Positions 44,717 to 54,743 of a DNA stretch of 62,995 bases are shown here, piece by piece. Under the pieces are notes generated by a model. The model saw only the letters and a program-made list of their open reading frames with translations, was not told the DNA's origin and did no database searches. How positions within the stretch are numbered: position 1 is the stretch's first letter; each line of letters opens with the position of its first letter. A program made the translations under genes and the position numbers. This DNA is from Opitutia bacterium Tous-C1TDCM (GTDB lineage Bacteria > Verrucomicrobiota > Verrucomicrobiia > Opitutales > Opitutaceae): the NCBI GenBank assembly GCA_002288455.1, contig NEUS01000007.1:1-62995 (forward strand), in the 5' to 3' direction.

Positions 44717-45879
44717 TGAATACCGTTTTTGCTTCGCGCGGAGTGCGCTGCCTTCGTCGGTGCGCGTTGGCCCTTTGCTTGTTGGCCTGGGCCGGCTCGC
44801 TCCGGGCGGCGACGTATATTTTCCCGGCCGACGCCATCGACGAATTGTGGAATCTGCCCGCCGATGAGTTCCGGCAGAAGTACACCGGCATCAATATCAC
44901 CGGCCTCGGCCCCAGCGACGAGGGCTGGTATGTGCGTTACCGGCACGAAAATCTGACCTACCTCTTCGGGCCCTTGGCCGAACGCGAGGATGCGCGGAAA
45001 CGCAAATGGGACATGGAGGCGGTCCGCGATGCGGCCATCCGCAACCGGGCGACCTTGTCCACCAGCCAGGTCGATTTCGTGCGCTTCACGTTTTCCGGTG
45101 TCTACGGCCGGGGCGGCAACGGCAACGGCGGCGAAGGCAGCGGTACCCAGCGCGTTTCCGCCGACGGCAAGAGCGGGCCGGACGGAGATCTTGACGGCGA
45201 CGGCATTCCGAATGCCAAGGACGACGACATGGACGGCGACGGCATCCCGAACGCCCAGGATCCCGACGTCGACGGCGACGGCATTGCGAATGCCGAAGAC
45301 GGCAACCGGTACGGCAACGGCACGGGCATGGAAGGTGACGACGGCAAGAACGGTCCCGAAGGCGACCTCGATGGCGACGGCATCGCGAATTCCAAAGACG
45401 GCGACATGGACGGCGACGGCATTCCGAATGCGCAGGATCCGGATGAGGACGGCGATGGCATTCCCAACGGCCAGGACAATTACGGTTTCGGCAAGCCGCA
45501 GTCGGGCGGGCAGGGCGGCCAAGGCGGGCAAGACGGCCAGCAGTCCGCCGGCGACAAATCTTCCCAAGGCGGCGCGGACGGACAAAGCGGTTCGGAGGCG
45601 GGCGCCGAGGGCCAAAATGGCCAAAAGCAAATTGCGTCAAACCAACGCAGCCAGCGCGGCGGCCAACAAGGTCAGCAAAGCGGCCAACAAGGTCAGCAAA
45701 GCGGGCAGCAAGGCCAACAAGGCCAACAGTCGGGCCAGCAAGGTCAGCAGGGCCAACAGGGGCAACAAGGTCAGCAAGGTCAGCAGGGTCAGCAAGGACC
45801 GCCCAGCGGACAAAGCGGCAGCGGTGGCAATCCCCTCGATCTCGTCTCAGCCTTGCTCAAGGCGATCCTCGGACTTTGA
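44716..45879 (+). CDS. Secreted thrombospondin-type-3 repeat protein with QQG tail
   Basis: 387 residues. Signal peptide to about residue 31, an N-terminal domain (32-140, WYVRYRHENLTYLFGPLAERED) of unknown family, then calcium-binding type-3 repeats at about 155-250: two blocks of three DxDGDGIxN units (DLDGDGIPNAKDDDMDGDG and so on) separated by a short linker. A Gly/Gln-rich part ends in about 17 Q-Q-G(S) units (about 315-365) and a hydrophobic C-terminus (LDLVSALLKAILGL). TSP3 repeats bind Ca2+ and occur in bacterial surface proteins. A structural or adhesive role is inferred. Confidence 0.78.
   Translation: MNTVFASRGVRCLRRCALALCLLAWAGSLRAATYIFPADAIDELWNLPADEFRQKYTGINITGLGPSDEGWYVRYRHENLTYLFGPLAEREDARKRKWDMEAVRDAAIRNRATLSTSQVDFVRFTFSGVYGRGGNGNGGEGSGTQRVSADGKSGPDGDLDGDGIPNAKDDDMDGDGIPNAQDPDVDGDGIANAEDGNRYGNGTGMEGDDGKNGPEGDLDGDGIANSKDGDMDGDGIPNAQDPDEDGDGIPNGQDNYGFGKPQSGGQGGQGGQDGQQSAGDKSSQGGADGQSGSEAGAEGQNGQKQIASNQRSQRGGQQGQQSGQQGQQSGQQGQQGQQSGQQGQQGQQGQQGQQGQQGQQGPPSGQSGSGGNPLDLVSALLKAILGL
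45661..45798 (+). repeat. In-frame 9-base minisatellite (Gln-Gln-Gly)
   Basis: Repeated CAACAAGGT / CAGCAAGGC-type units encode Q-Q-G, with AGC inserts giving Q-Q-S-G-Q-Q blocks. Multiples of three keep the frame, so the tail length can change by slippage without disrupting the protein. Confidence 0.75.
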
Positions 45880-45904
45880 GGTGACGCGGGGTTGGCTCGC
45901 GGCG

Positions 45905-45960
45905 TTCAGCCTTCAGTCTTCAGCTTTCGGCTCTCAGCGATCAGCCGTCAGTGATCGGCA
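45905..45960. repeat. 7-base tandem repeat, NTCAGCN type
   Basis: Eight units in perfect phase: TTCAGCC, TTCAGTC, TTCAGCT, TTCGGCT, CTCAGCG, ATCAGCC, GTCAGTG, ATCGGCA. It lies between the convergent TSP3 and response-regulator genes. Confidence 0.8.
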
Positions 45961-45998
45961 GAATGACCGCTGCGGCGGAGCGACCTCGGATTTATTTC

Positions 45999-46040
45999 CG
46001 AACTCCGAACCCCGAACTCCAAACTCCAAACTCCGAGCCC
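45999..46040. repeat. 7-base tandem repeat, CRAACTC type
   Basis: Six units in phase: CGAACTC, CGAACCC, CGAACTC, CAAACTC, CAAACTC, CGAGCCC. A second unit type in the same gap, ending just before the response-regulator stop. The unit recurs at 62827-62854. Confidence 0.8.
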
Positions 46041-46051
46041 GCGGGCTCGCC

Positions 46052-46819
46052 TCAGCGGCCTTCCTTCGACACGCCGCGCGGATCGAAGATGTAGCCGATG
46101 CCGTGCACGGTGCGGAAAGCCGACAGCTCGATGCCGTGGGCGGAAAACAAATCGCGCACCTTCACAATGTACTGGTCGAGCGAACGGCTGCGCACGTCCG
46201 CGTGCAGCCCCCAGACGGAGTGGATGAGTGCCTTGCGCGTGATCACCTCGCCCTGGTGGGAGTTGAGATAGGCGAGGATCCCGAGTTCTTTGCGGCCGAT
46301 CTTCTGGACCTTGTCGCCGGGAAACGAAATCTCGAGCCGCACCGGCGTCACTGTCGCGCCGCAGAATTCGAAGGGCGCGTCGCTGATCTTGACGTTCTTC
46401 GTGACGTTGAGGTCGGTGTTGGATTCCGCGCGCCGGAGCACGGCCCGGATGCGCGCGACCAATTCGGCATAGCTGAAGGGTTTCGTGACGTAGTCGTCGC
46501 CGCCCAAATCGAGGCCCTTGATCTTGCTCGTTTCCTCGACGTTGCCGGTGACAAAAATGACCGGGACGGTGATGTCGGCCGCCTTCAGCGATTCGATCAG
46601 CGCAAAGCCGGATTGGTCGGGCAGGGTGACATCGAGCAGGACCAGGTTCGCGAAATTGGCTTTGAGGAACTTGAACGCGTGGTTCGCGCGGTTGCAGACC
46701 TGCGTGCGCATTCCGGCTTTCTCAAGATGCAGCGAAATCAGCTCCGCGAGTTCCATCTCGTCCTCGACGATGACGATCAGAGGTTTCGGCTCCGTGCGGG
46801 TAGGGATGGGATTGGGCAT
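46052..46819 (-). CDS. OmpR-family response regulator (orphan)
   Basis: 255 residues. Receiver domain at about 13-130: acidic pocket VEDE, phospho-Asp in LLDVTLPD, conserved Lys in VTKPFSY. The C-terminal winged helix spans about 150-248, with RSRSLDQYIVKVRDLF and the usual VHGIGYIF end. No histidine kinase gene is in the window. The start ATG at 46819 follows basic context and the first residues (MPNPIPTRTEPK) are a short extension. Its target is unknown; the adjacent envelope operon converges on it. Confidence 0.92.
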   Translation of the reverse strand: MPNPIPTRTEPKPLIVIVEDEMELAELISLHLEKAGMRTQVCNRANHAFKFLKANFANLVLLDVTLPDQSGFALIESLKAADITVPVIFVTGNVEETSKIKGLDLGGDDYVTKPFSYAELVARIRAVLRRAESNTDLNVTKNVKISDAPFEFCGATVTPVRLEISFPGDKVQKIGRKELGILAYLNSHQGEVITRKALIHSVWGLHADVRSRSLDQYIVKVRDLFSAHGIELSAFRTVHGIGYIFDPRGVSKEGR

Positions 46820-46987
46820 GTGACTGTGACCGAACTGCCGGACGATTTGTAAAACGGGTGCCGGCATTGTCAACTGCCGCGCCGGCCAGTACGGCCGCCG
46901 GCATGGGCCGCGCGCCGGAAAAATTCCGCGCCCGGCCGCGCCGGAATTAGTCTTGAAGGTGCCGGCGGCGGCGTGTGCCTTGGCGCC

Positions 46988-47872
46988 GTGTCCGCCAATG
47001 CACCATTGCTCATGCTCGGCCTGCCGAAGGGCAGCCTCGAGGAATCCACGAAGAACCTGTTCGCGAAGGCGGGCTGGAAGATCACGACGAGCTCGCGGAG
47101 TTACCGTCCCTCGATCGACGATCCGGAATTGGACGGACGCTTCATCCGCGCCCAGGAAGTCAGCCGCTACGTCGAGCACGGCTTCTTCGATTGCGGCCTC
47201 ACCGGCGAAGATTGGATCAAGGAAAACAATTCCGACGTCGTCGATGTCTGCGACCTGATCTACAGCAAAGCCTCGACCAAGAAATCCCGCTGGGTGCTTT
47301 GCGTTCCCGAAGCCTCGTCGGTCAAGACCGCCGCCGATCTCGCCGGCAAACGCGTCGCCACCGAGCTGATCAACACGACGAAGACGTATTTCGAAAAGCT
47401 GGGCGTGAAGGTCGAAGTGGAGTTCTCCTGGGGCGCGACCGAGGTGAAGGTGCCCGACCTCGTCGACGCCATCGTCGACATCACCGAGACGGGTTCGTCC
47501 CTCCGCGCGAACAAACTCCGCATCGTCGACACGCTGCTCGAGACGAACACCAAGCTTATCGCCAACAAGGCCTCCTGGGCCAATCCGGCGAAACGCAAAA
47601 AGATCGAGACCATCGCGCTGCTCCTCCGCGGCGCGCTCGAGGCCGAGTCCAAGGTCGGCCTGAAAATGAACCTGCCGCGCACCGCCCTCGAAGGCATCGC
47701 GAAACAGCTGCCCGCCCTGCGCAATCCGACGATCTCGCAGTTGAGCAATCCGGACTGGATCGCGCTCGAGACGATCATCGACGAAAGCGTCGTCCGTGAA
47801 ATCATCCCGCAGCTCAAGGCGATCGGCGCCGAAGGCATCGTCGAGTATCCGCTCAACAAAGTCGTTTACTGA
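46988..47872 (+). CDS. hisG: ATP phosphoribosyltransferase
   Basis: 294 residues, long-form HisG, which carries out the first step of histidine synthesis and has a C-terminal regulatory domain for feedback inhibition. [23 protein letters not shown] opens the protein, and [19 protein letters not shown] is the PRPP-binding signature. I chose the GTG at 46988, which fits the family N-terminus; a GTG at 46973 adds five residues and lies nearer to GAAGG at 46955. No other his gene is nearby. Confidence 0.93.
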   Translation: MSANAPLLMLGLPKGSLEESTKNLFAKAGWKITTSSRSYRPSIDDPELDGRFIRAQEVSRYVEHGFFDCGLTGEDWIKENNSDVVDVCDLIYSKASTKKSRWVLCVPEASSVKTAADLAGKRVATELINTTKTYFEKLGVKVEVEFSWGATEVKVPDLVDAIVDITETGSSLRANKLRIVDTLLETNTKLIANKASWANPAKRKKIETIALLLRGALEAESKVGLKMNLPRTALEGIAKQLPALRNPTISQLSNPDWIALETIIDESVVREIIPQLKAIGAEGIVEYPLNKVVY

Positions 47873-47918
47873 GCCGCGCTTTCGCCCGCCTCCCGCAATC
47901 CCCGTTTTCCCAACCGTC

Positions 47919-48797
47919 ATGCCCAAGATCACGCTCGGTCTCCTCCAGCACGCCTGCGGCCGCGATCCCGCCGCCAACCTCAAGAAGACGCTCGCGCTTG
48001 CCGAACAGGCCGCGAAGAAGGGCGCCAACATCATCTGCACGCAGGAGCTCTTCCGCTCGCAGTATTTCTGCCAGGCCGAGAACCACGACTATTTCGGTCT
48101 CGCGGAGCCGATCCCCGGTCCGAGCACGAAGGCGTTCCAGGCCCTCGCCAAGAAACACGGCGTGGTCGTGATCGCGTCCCTCTTCGAGAAGCGCGCCTCC
48201 GGCCTCTACCACAACACCGCGGTCATCATCGACGCCGACGGATCCCTGCTCGGCGTGTACCGCAAGATGCACATCCCGGACGATCCGCTCTACTACGAGA
48301 AGTTCTACTTCACGCCGGGCGACACGGGCTTCAAGGCCTGGGATACGAAGTTCGGCAAAATCGGCGTCCTGATTTGCTGGGACCAATGGTATCCCGAGGG
48401 CGCGCGCCTCACCGCGATGCAGGGCGCGGAAATCCTCTTCTACCCGACTGCGATCGGCTGGCACCCGAAGGAAAAAGCCGAGTACGGCACCAACCAGCAC
48501 GGCGCCTGGGAAACGATCCAGCGCAGCCATGCCGTGGCCAACGGCTGCTACGTCGCCGCGATCAACCGCATCGGGACCGAGACGCCCGAAGGCGGCGACG
48601 GCATCGAGTTCTGGGGCCAAAGCTTCGTCGCCGGCACCAGCGGCCAGATCCTCGCCAAGGCCAGCGCCGACAAGGAAGAGATCATGCTCGTCCCCATCGA
48701 CCTCGAGAAAGTCGACGTCACGCGCACGCACTGGCCGTTCCTCCGCGACCGCCGGATCGACGCCTACGGCGACCTGACGAAACGCTTCATCGATTGA
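47919..48797 (+). CDS. aguB: N-carbamoylputrescine amidase
   Basis: 292 residues, carbon-nitrogen hydrolase (nitrilase) family. It converts N-carbamoylputrescine to putrescine, CO2 and ammonia. The Glu-Lys-Cys triad is visible at E43 (CTQELF), K116 (VYRKMHIP) and C153 (LICWDQWYPE). Length and the FYFTPGDTGF and WEAIQR-like WETIQRSHAVAN motifs fit AguB. It starts 46 bases after hisG; the DUF3088 gene follows after 2 bases and aguA overlaps that. Confidence 0.95.
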   Translation: MPKITLGLLQHACGRDPAANLKKTLALAEQAAKKGANIICTQELFRSQYFCQAENHDYFGLAEPIPGPSTKAFQALAKKHGVVVIASLFEKRASGLYHNTAVIIDADGSLLGVYRKMHIPDDPLYYEKFYFTPGDTGFKAWDTKFGKIGVLICWDQWYPEGARLTAMQGAEILFYPTAIGWHPKEKAEYGTNQHGAWETIQRSHAVANGCYVAAINRIGTETPEGGDGIEFWGQSFVAGTSGQILAKASADKEEIMLVPIDLEKVDVTRTHWPFLRDRRIDAYGDLTKRFID

Positions 48798-48799
48798 AC

Positions 48800-49156
48800 A
48801 TGGCCGCCCGCGACCAGCTGTTTCTCCTGCCGCCGCTGTTTCCCGATCCGCGCGCCGGCCTAGGACCGTATCACTGTCCCGAATGCCTCCAGGTCGAGGG
48901 CCTGCTCGCGGCTTTCCCGTTTTTGCGCGACCGGGTCGAGGTGCGCTACGTCGATTTCCCGCGGCCGCGGGCCGACGTCGTCGCCCTGATCGGCACGGAA
49001 AACCAGAGCTGCCCCGTGCTCGTCTTCGCCGGGGAGCCGCCGGCCGGTTTCGCCGCCGCGGGCCGCGCCCCGAGCGGCCGCAGTTTCGCTTCCGGCTACG
49101 CCGCGATCGCGGCCGCCTTCGCCGCCGCGCACGGCACCTCGCTTCCCCATCCGTGA
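48800..49156 (+). CDS. DUF3088 family protein
   Basis: 118 residues. LFLLPPLFPDPRAGLGPYHCPECLQVEGLLAAFP, with a CPxC pair at the N-terminus, and TENQSCPVLV are typical of DUF3088, which has a thioredoxin-like layout but no known function. It is embedded between aguB (2-base gap) and aguA (GTGA overlap), so it is translated with the agmatine genes. A redox or chaperone role for AguA, a cysteine enzyme, is speculation. Confidence 0.82.
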   Translation: MAARDQLFLLPPLFPDPRAGLGPYHCPECLQVEGLLAAFPFLRDRVEVRYVDFPRPRADVVALIGTENQSCPVLVFAGEPPAGFAAAGRAPSGRSFASGYAAIAAAFAAAHGTSLPHP

Positions 49157-50205
49157 GCAAATCCGCCTCCGCCCCGTCCCCGGCCAAGCTCGGCTTCCGC
49201 ATGCCTGCCGAGTGGGAACCGCAGGTCGCGATCTGGCTGTCCTGGCCGCACAAATACGCGTCCTGGCCCGGCCAGTTCCGTCCGGTGCCGTACACCTTCG
49301 CGAAGATCGTCGCCGCGATCACGCGTTTCCAGGAAGTGCGGATCAACGCCGCCGCCCGCCTCCACGCCCGCGCGCGCCGGCTCTGCGCCGCCGCCGGGGC
49401 CGAGATGGCGAAGGTGACGTTCTACGACCATCCGACCAACGACGCGTGGTGCCGCGACCACGGCCCGATCTTCGTGAAGCACGACCGCACCGGCGAAGTC
49501 GCGCTCACCGACTGGCGCTACAACGCCTGGGGCGACAAGTACCCGCCCTACGACCTCGACAACGAGATCCCGCCGAGCATCGGCCGGAAATTGAAGCTGC
49601 GGCGTTTCGAGAGCGACATGGTCCTCGAGGGCGGCTCGATCGACGTCAACGGCCGCGGCCTCCTGCTCACGAGCGAGCAGTGCCTGCTGAACAAGAACCG
49701 CAACCCGCACCTTTCCCGCGAACAAATCGAGGCCAACCTCCGCGCCGGTCTCGGCGTGAAGACGATTCTCTGGGTCGGCGACGGTATCCTGGGTGACGAT
49801 ACGGACGGCCACATCGACGACATCACCCGTTTCTACAAGCCCGACGGCTTCATCACCGCGGTCGAGCCCAACCGCCGCGATCCCAACCACCGCATTCTCG
49901 AGGAAAACCTCGAGCGCCTGCGCGGCTTCCGCACGCCGGCGGGGAAGAAGTTCGAGATCGTGAAATTGCCGATGCCGAAGCCGATGGCCTTCCAGGGCCA
50001 GCGCGTGCCGGCGAGCTACGCGAATTTCCTCATCATCAACGGCGCGGTGCTCGTGCCGACTTTCCGGCAAAAGCGCCGCGACGCCGAGGCCTGCGCCATC
50101 ATCGGCGGCTGCTTCCCGGGCCGCGAAGTGATTCCGATCGATTGCTACCACCTGATCTGGGGCCTCGGCACGCTGCATTGCATCTCGCAGCAGCAGCCGG
50201 CCTGA
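49153..50205 (+). CDS. aguA: Agmatine deiminase
   Basis: 350 residues, peptidyl-arginine-deiminase-like fold. It converts agmatine to N-carbamoylputrescine, the substrate of AguB. The catalytic cysteine is in GLGTLHCISQQQPA at about 343; the WCRDHGPIFV (Asp) and DGHIDDITRF (His/Asp) motifs complete the active site. Starts at the GTG at 49153 overlapping the previous stop; an in-frame ATG at 49201 (MPAEWEP) is an alternative. No arginine decarboxylase gene is in the window. Confidence 0.95.
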   Translation: MSKSASAPSPAKLGFRMPAEWEPQVAIWLSWPHKYASWPGQFRPVPYTFAKIVAAITRFQEVRINAAARLHARARRLCAAAGAEMAKVTFYDHPTNDAWCRDHGPIFVKHDRTGEVALTDWRYNAWGDKYPPYDLDNEIPPSIGRKLKLRRFESDMVLEGGSIDVNGRGLLLTSEQCLLNKNRNPHLSREQIEANLRAGLGVKTILWVGDGILGDDTDGHIDDITRFYKPDGFITAVEPNRRDPNHRILEENLERLRGFRTPAGKKFEIVKLPMPKPMAFQGQRVPASYANFLIINGAVLVPTFRQKRRDAEACAIIGGCFPGREVIPIDCYHLIWGLGTLHCISQQQPA

Positions 50206-50247
50206 GCCGGTCCGGCCGGCCGCGCTGCCGGCTCCGGTGACATTCCG

Positions 50248-51489
50248 GTGTCGGCGGAGAGTTCGCCTTGTGCGGTCGGCGCCGGCGTGGTCGCTGGAAA
50301 CGTGACCGCCGCCGCCCGCGCCACCGCGCCCCGCCGTTTTCTCAAGGCCACGCACGATCTCGTGTTCCACCATGTGCACGGGGGACAGCTGATCTACAAC
50401 GCCTGCTGGGAGGACCCCCGCATCGACCGCCAACTGCTGGGACTCGGCCGCGACAGCCGCGTCGTGATGATCACGAGCGCGGGCTGCAACGCGCTCGACT
50501 ATCTGCTCGACGGGCCGGCCGAGATCCACGCGATCGACGTGAATCCGCGGCAGAATGCCGTGCTCGAACTCAAGCTCGCGCTCATCCGCCGCGGGGACTT
50601 CGGGGATCTGTTCGAGTTCTTCGGCATCGGTTCGCACGAACGCTTCAAGCCCGTGTATCGCGCGGTGCGCGCGCAGCTGTCCGCGTCCGCCCGCGATTTC
50701 TGGGACGACAAGATCTCCTTCTTCGATCCGGGCAGCATGAAGAAGTCGTTCTATTACCACGGCGCCGCCGGCACTGCGGCGTGGTTGATGGGCGGGGCCT
50801 TGTTCCGGGCGAAGCCGAACATCCGCAACCACGCGCTCTGCCTGCTCGACGCCGACAGCCTCGCCCAGCAGGCGGGGGTGTATGCGCGGTTGGAACCCAA
50901 GATCTGGGGCAAACTCAGCCACTGGCTGCTGCGGCAGCGCATGATCATGACCTTGCTCGGGGTGCCGGCGCCGCAACTCAAGCTTATCGAGGATTCCTAT
51001 CCCGGCGGCGTGACCGCTTACGTGAAGGACAAATTGCGCCACGTGATGTCGGGACTGCCGGCGCGGGAAAACTACTTCTGGCGCGTGTACATCACCGGTT
51101 CGTACACGCTTTCGTGCTGTCCGAACTACCTGCGGGAGGAAAATCTGCCGCTGCTCGCCGGCCGGGCGGACCGGGTGAAGCCGCACACCTGCACGGTCGC
51201 GCAGTTCCTGCGCCGGAATCCCGGAATCTACAGCCACTACGTGCTGCTCGACCATCAGGATTGGCTCGCGTGGCACGAACCCGAAGCGTTGCTCGAGGAG
51301 TGGGAGTTGATTCTCGCCAACAGCCGACCCGGCACCCGGATCCTGATGCGCTCGGCGGGTTTGGATCTGAGTTTCGTGCCGGCGCCGGTGCGCGAGCGGT
51401 TGCGTTTCTTCCCGGAGATCACGGCGCCGATGCACCTCACGGACCGCGTGGGCACCTACGGCAGCCTGCATTTCGCCGAGGTGCGTTGA
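50248..51489 (+). CDS. btaA: BtaA-like SAM:diacylglycerol 3-amino-3-carboxypropyltransferase
   Basis: 413 residues, DUF3419 family. BtaA moves the aminocarboxypropyl group of SAM to diacylglycerol to give homoserine lipid, the precursor of betaine lipid DGTS. LIYNACWEDPRIDRQLLGLG and VVMITSAGCNALDYLLDGPAEIHAIDVNPRQ (SAM site) are family hallmarks, as is SCCPNYLREENLPLLAGRADRV. A methyltransferase gene follows 11 bases on. The GTG at 50248 is taken as start; a GTG at 50302 after GGAAAC would remove 18 poorly conserved residues. Confidence 0.87.
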   Translation: MSAESSPCAVGAGVVAGNVTAAARATAPRRFLKATHDLVFHHVHGGQLIYNACWEDPRIDRQLLGLGRDSRVVMITSAGCNALDYLLDGPAEIHAIDVNPRQNAVLELKLALIRRGDFGDLFEFFGIGSHERFKPVYRAVRAQLSASARDFWDDKISFFDPGSMKKSFYYHGAAGTAAWLMGGALFRAKPNIRNHALCLLDADSLAQQAGVYARLEPKIWGKLSHWLLRQRMIMTLLGVPAPQLKLIEDSYPGGVTAYVKDKLRHVMSGLPARENYFWRVYITGSYTLSCCPNYLREENLPLLAGRADRVKPHTCTVAQFLRRNPGIYSHYVLLDHQDWLAWHEPEALLEEWELILANSRPGTRILMRSAGLDLSFVPAPVRERLRFFPEITAPMHLTDRVGTYGSLHFAEVR

Positions 51490-51500
51490 GCATTGCCGCC

Positions 51501-52139
51501 ATGTCCGCGACGTTGTCCCGCGATCCGGGAATCGAGAGTTACTATCGGCTGCATGCCCGGATCTACGACGCGACCCGCTGGAGTTTTCTCTTCGGCCGGC
51601 AGGCGATTCTGGCCGCGGCCGGGGCGGTCCAGCCGGCGCCGCGCCGGATTCTCGAGGTCGGTTGCGGCACGGGCCGCAATCTCGACGAACTGGCGCGACG
51701 GTTTCCGGCGGCGGAGATCACGGGCCTGGATCTTTCGGCCGAGATGCTGGCAATCGCGCGGCGCAAACTGGCTCCGTGCGGGGACCGGATCCGCTGGGAG
51801 CAACGGGCCTACGACGCCCCGCTCGGACCTGAACCCGGTTTCGATCTCGTGCTGTTTTCCTACGCGCTGAGCATGTTCAATCCCGGTTTTGAGGCGGCGA
51901 TTGCGGCGGCGCGGCGCGACTTGGCTCCGGGCGGCTGTCTGGCGGTGGTCGATTTCCACCGCACGCGCCGGCGATGGTTCGGCCGTTGGATGGGCGTGAA
52001 CCACGTGCGGATGGAGGGGCACCTGCGCCCGGCGCTTGGCCTCGGTTTGCAGCCCCTGCACGACGAAGTTCGCTCCGCCTACGGCGGTCTGTGGGAGTAT
52101 TTTCTGTTCGTCGGCCGGGCCCCCGGAACGCGGGGTTGA
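51501..52139 (+). CDS. btaB: BtaB-like SAM-dependent N-methyltransferase
   Basis: 212 residues, class I methyltransferase with the SAM motif LEVGCGTGRNLDELARRFP near 50. YYRLHARIYDATRWSFLFGR at the N-terminus resembles phospholipid and homoserine-lipid methyltransferases. Placed after btaA it should trimethylate homoserine lipid to DGTS. The length fits the short bacterial BtaB; another lipid N-methyltransferase is the main alternative. An 8-bp hairpin (52140-52172, no U tract) follows the stop. Confidence 0.83.
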   Translation: MSATLSRDPGIESYYRLHARIYDATRWSFLFGRQAILAAAGAVQPAPRRILEVGCGTGRNLDELARRFPAAEITGLDLSAEMLAIARRKLAPCGDRIRWEQRAYDAPLGPEPGFDLVLFSYALSMFNPGFEAAIAAARRDLAPGGCLAVVDFHRTRRRWFGRWMGVNHVRMEGHLRPALGLGLQPLHDEVRSAYGGLWEYFLFVGRAPGTRG

Positions 52140-52189
52140 GGCGCGACGATTCCCTTGCGTCGTTGTCGCGCCACCCGCGACGATGCGGG

Positions 52190-52651
52190 ATGGCAAAATT
52201 TTGGGGCATGCTGGTTTTGGTCGGAAGTCTCGGGTTGGCCGGTTGCGATTCGATGCCGACGCGCGTGTCCGAGCGTTTCGCCGCGCCGCAGCCCAAGCTG
52301 CAAGTTTATCAAAGCTCGGCCAACGCGACCTTCGCCGCGACGCAGACCGCACTCCGCCGCCTCGATTTCACGGTCACGATCTCGGCCTTGGCCCAAGGCA
52401 AAATCGAGGCCCGCAGCCGCATCATCCCGGGCGATTCCCTGGGCGGGGCGCGGCAGTACACGTTTTCGTTGCAGCTCTCCGGCGCGGCCGAGGGCCCGAC
52501 CGAGGTCGCGGCGGTCTTGAAGGAGGGGACCGAGGGCGACTTCCGCGCCGGCCCCACCGCGGCCGCCCGGCGCGAGCACGGCCTCTATTCGGCGCTCTTT
52601 GCCGGGATCGAAGCCGCCCTGAAGGGCGGGGGCGCGCCGGTTGAAAGGTGA
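52190..52651 (+). CDS. Small lipoprotein of unknown function
   Basis: 153 residues. The signal peptide has a lipobox (LGLAGC, Cys at about 19). The remainder (LQVYQSSANATFAATQTALRRLDFTVTI, AQGKIEARSRI) looks like an alpha/beta domain of the DUF3568-like kind seen in bacterial lipoproteins, which I cannot assign firmly. The last codons lie inside a heptamer repeat (GTTGAAAGGTGA), so the repeat supplies the stop codon. Confidence 0.72.
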   Translation: MAKFWGMLVLVGSLGLAGCDSMPTRVSERFAAPQPKLQVYQSSANATFAATQTALRRLDFTVTISALAQGKIEARSRIIPGDSLGGARQYTFSLQLSGAAEGPTEVAAVLKEGTEGDFRAGPTAAARREHGLYSALFAGIEAALKGGGAPVER

Positions 52652-52667
52652 AAGTTGAAGGTTGAAA
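52640..52667. repeat. 7-base tandem repeat, GTTGAAA type (left arm)
   Basis: Units GTTGAAA, GGTGAAA, GTTGAAG, GTTGAAA, then GTCCGGA. It begins inside the lipoprotein gene and is complementary to the array at 52700-52727, so the two can form an imperfect hairpin. Confidence 0.75.
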
Positions 52668-52961
52668 GTCCGGAAGGCGCCCGCGCCGCCCGGTTCTTTC
52701 TCTCAACCCTCAGCTCTCAACTCTCAACTGCGGCGGCATCCGCCGCCCGCCGCCGGACCCAACTTCGGGCTTGCGGCGCCCTGCGGGGCTGGCGAGCCTG
52801 ACCGTTCGCGGCAGTCAGTCGGTCGGGTTGGCGTCACGCCGCGAGCTCCCGCCAATCCCCCAACGTCAGTACAACCTTCAACCAATCCGGTCCCGTTCAC
52901 GCGGGATCGACCCGTCGGAAGGGCGTCCCCGGAGCAGGCGGCCGACCGGCGTATTCCGCAT
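52668..52961. other. rpsA leader region
   Basis: About 290 bases without a gene. It contains the second arm of the heptamer hairpin (52700-52727). No Shine-Dalgarno precedes the rpsA ATG. A promoter is not obvious; a regulatory leader for S1 is possible because rpsA is autoregulated in other bacteria. Confidence 0.45.
52700..52727. repeat. 7-base tandem repeat, CTCTCAA type (right arm)
   Basis: Units CTCTCAA, CCCTCAG, CTCTCAA, CTCTCAA. The reverse complement aligns with 52638-52667 at about 23 of 30 positions. Confidence 0.75.
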
Positions 52962-54632
<1,671 letters not shown>

Positions 54633-54664
54633 TCCTTCGCGGACCGAATCCGGTCTCTGATTCG

Positions 54665-54702
54665 AGCCGCCCGTCCCGCTTTGCGGGGCGGGCGGCTTTT
54701 TT
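54665..54702 (+). terminator. Intrinsic terminator after rpsA
   Basis: AGCCGCCCGTCCCGC pairs with GCGGGGCGGGCGGCT (one wobble) around TTT, a 15-bp stem, then six T residues. Confidence 0.93.
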
Positions 54703-54743
54703 GTGGGGGGAGCGGCGCGAGCGGGCGGGGCCTGTGAGCAGAG

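Noticed and set aside
45181-45475. RTX-type calcium nonapeptides in the TSP3 protein
   Set aside because: The units are DxDGDGIxN with 12-15-residue spacing, not GGxGxDxUx nonapeptides.
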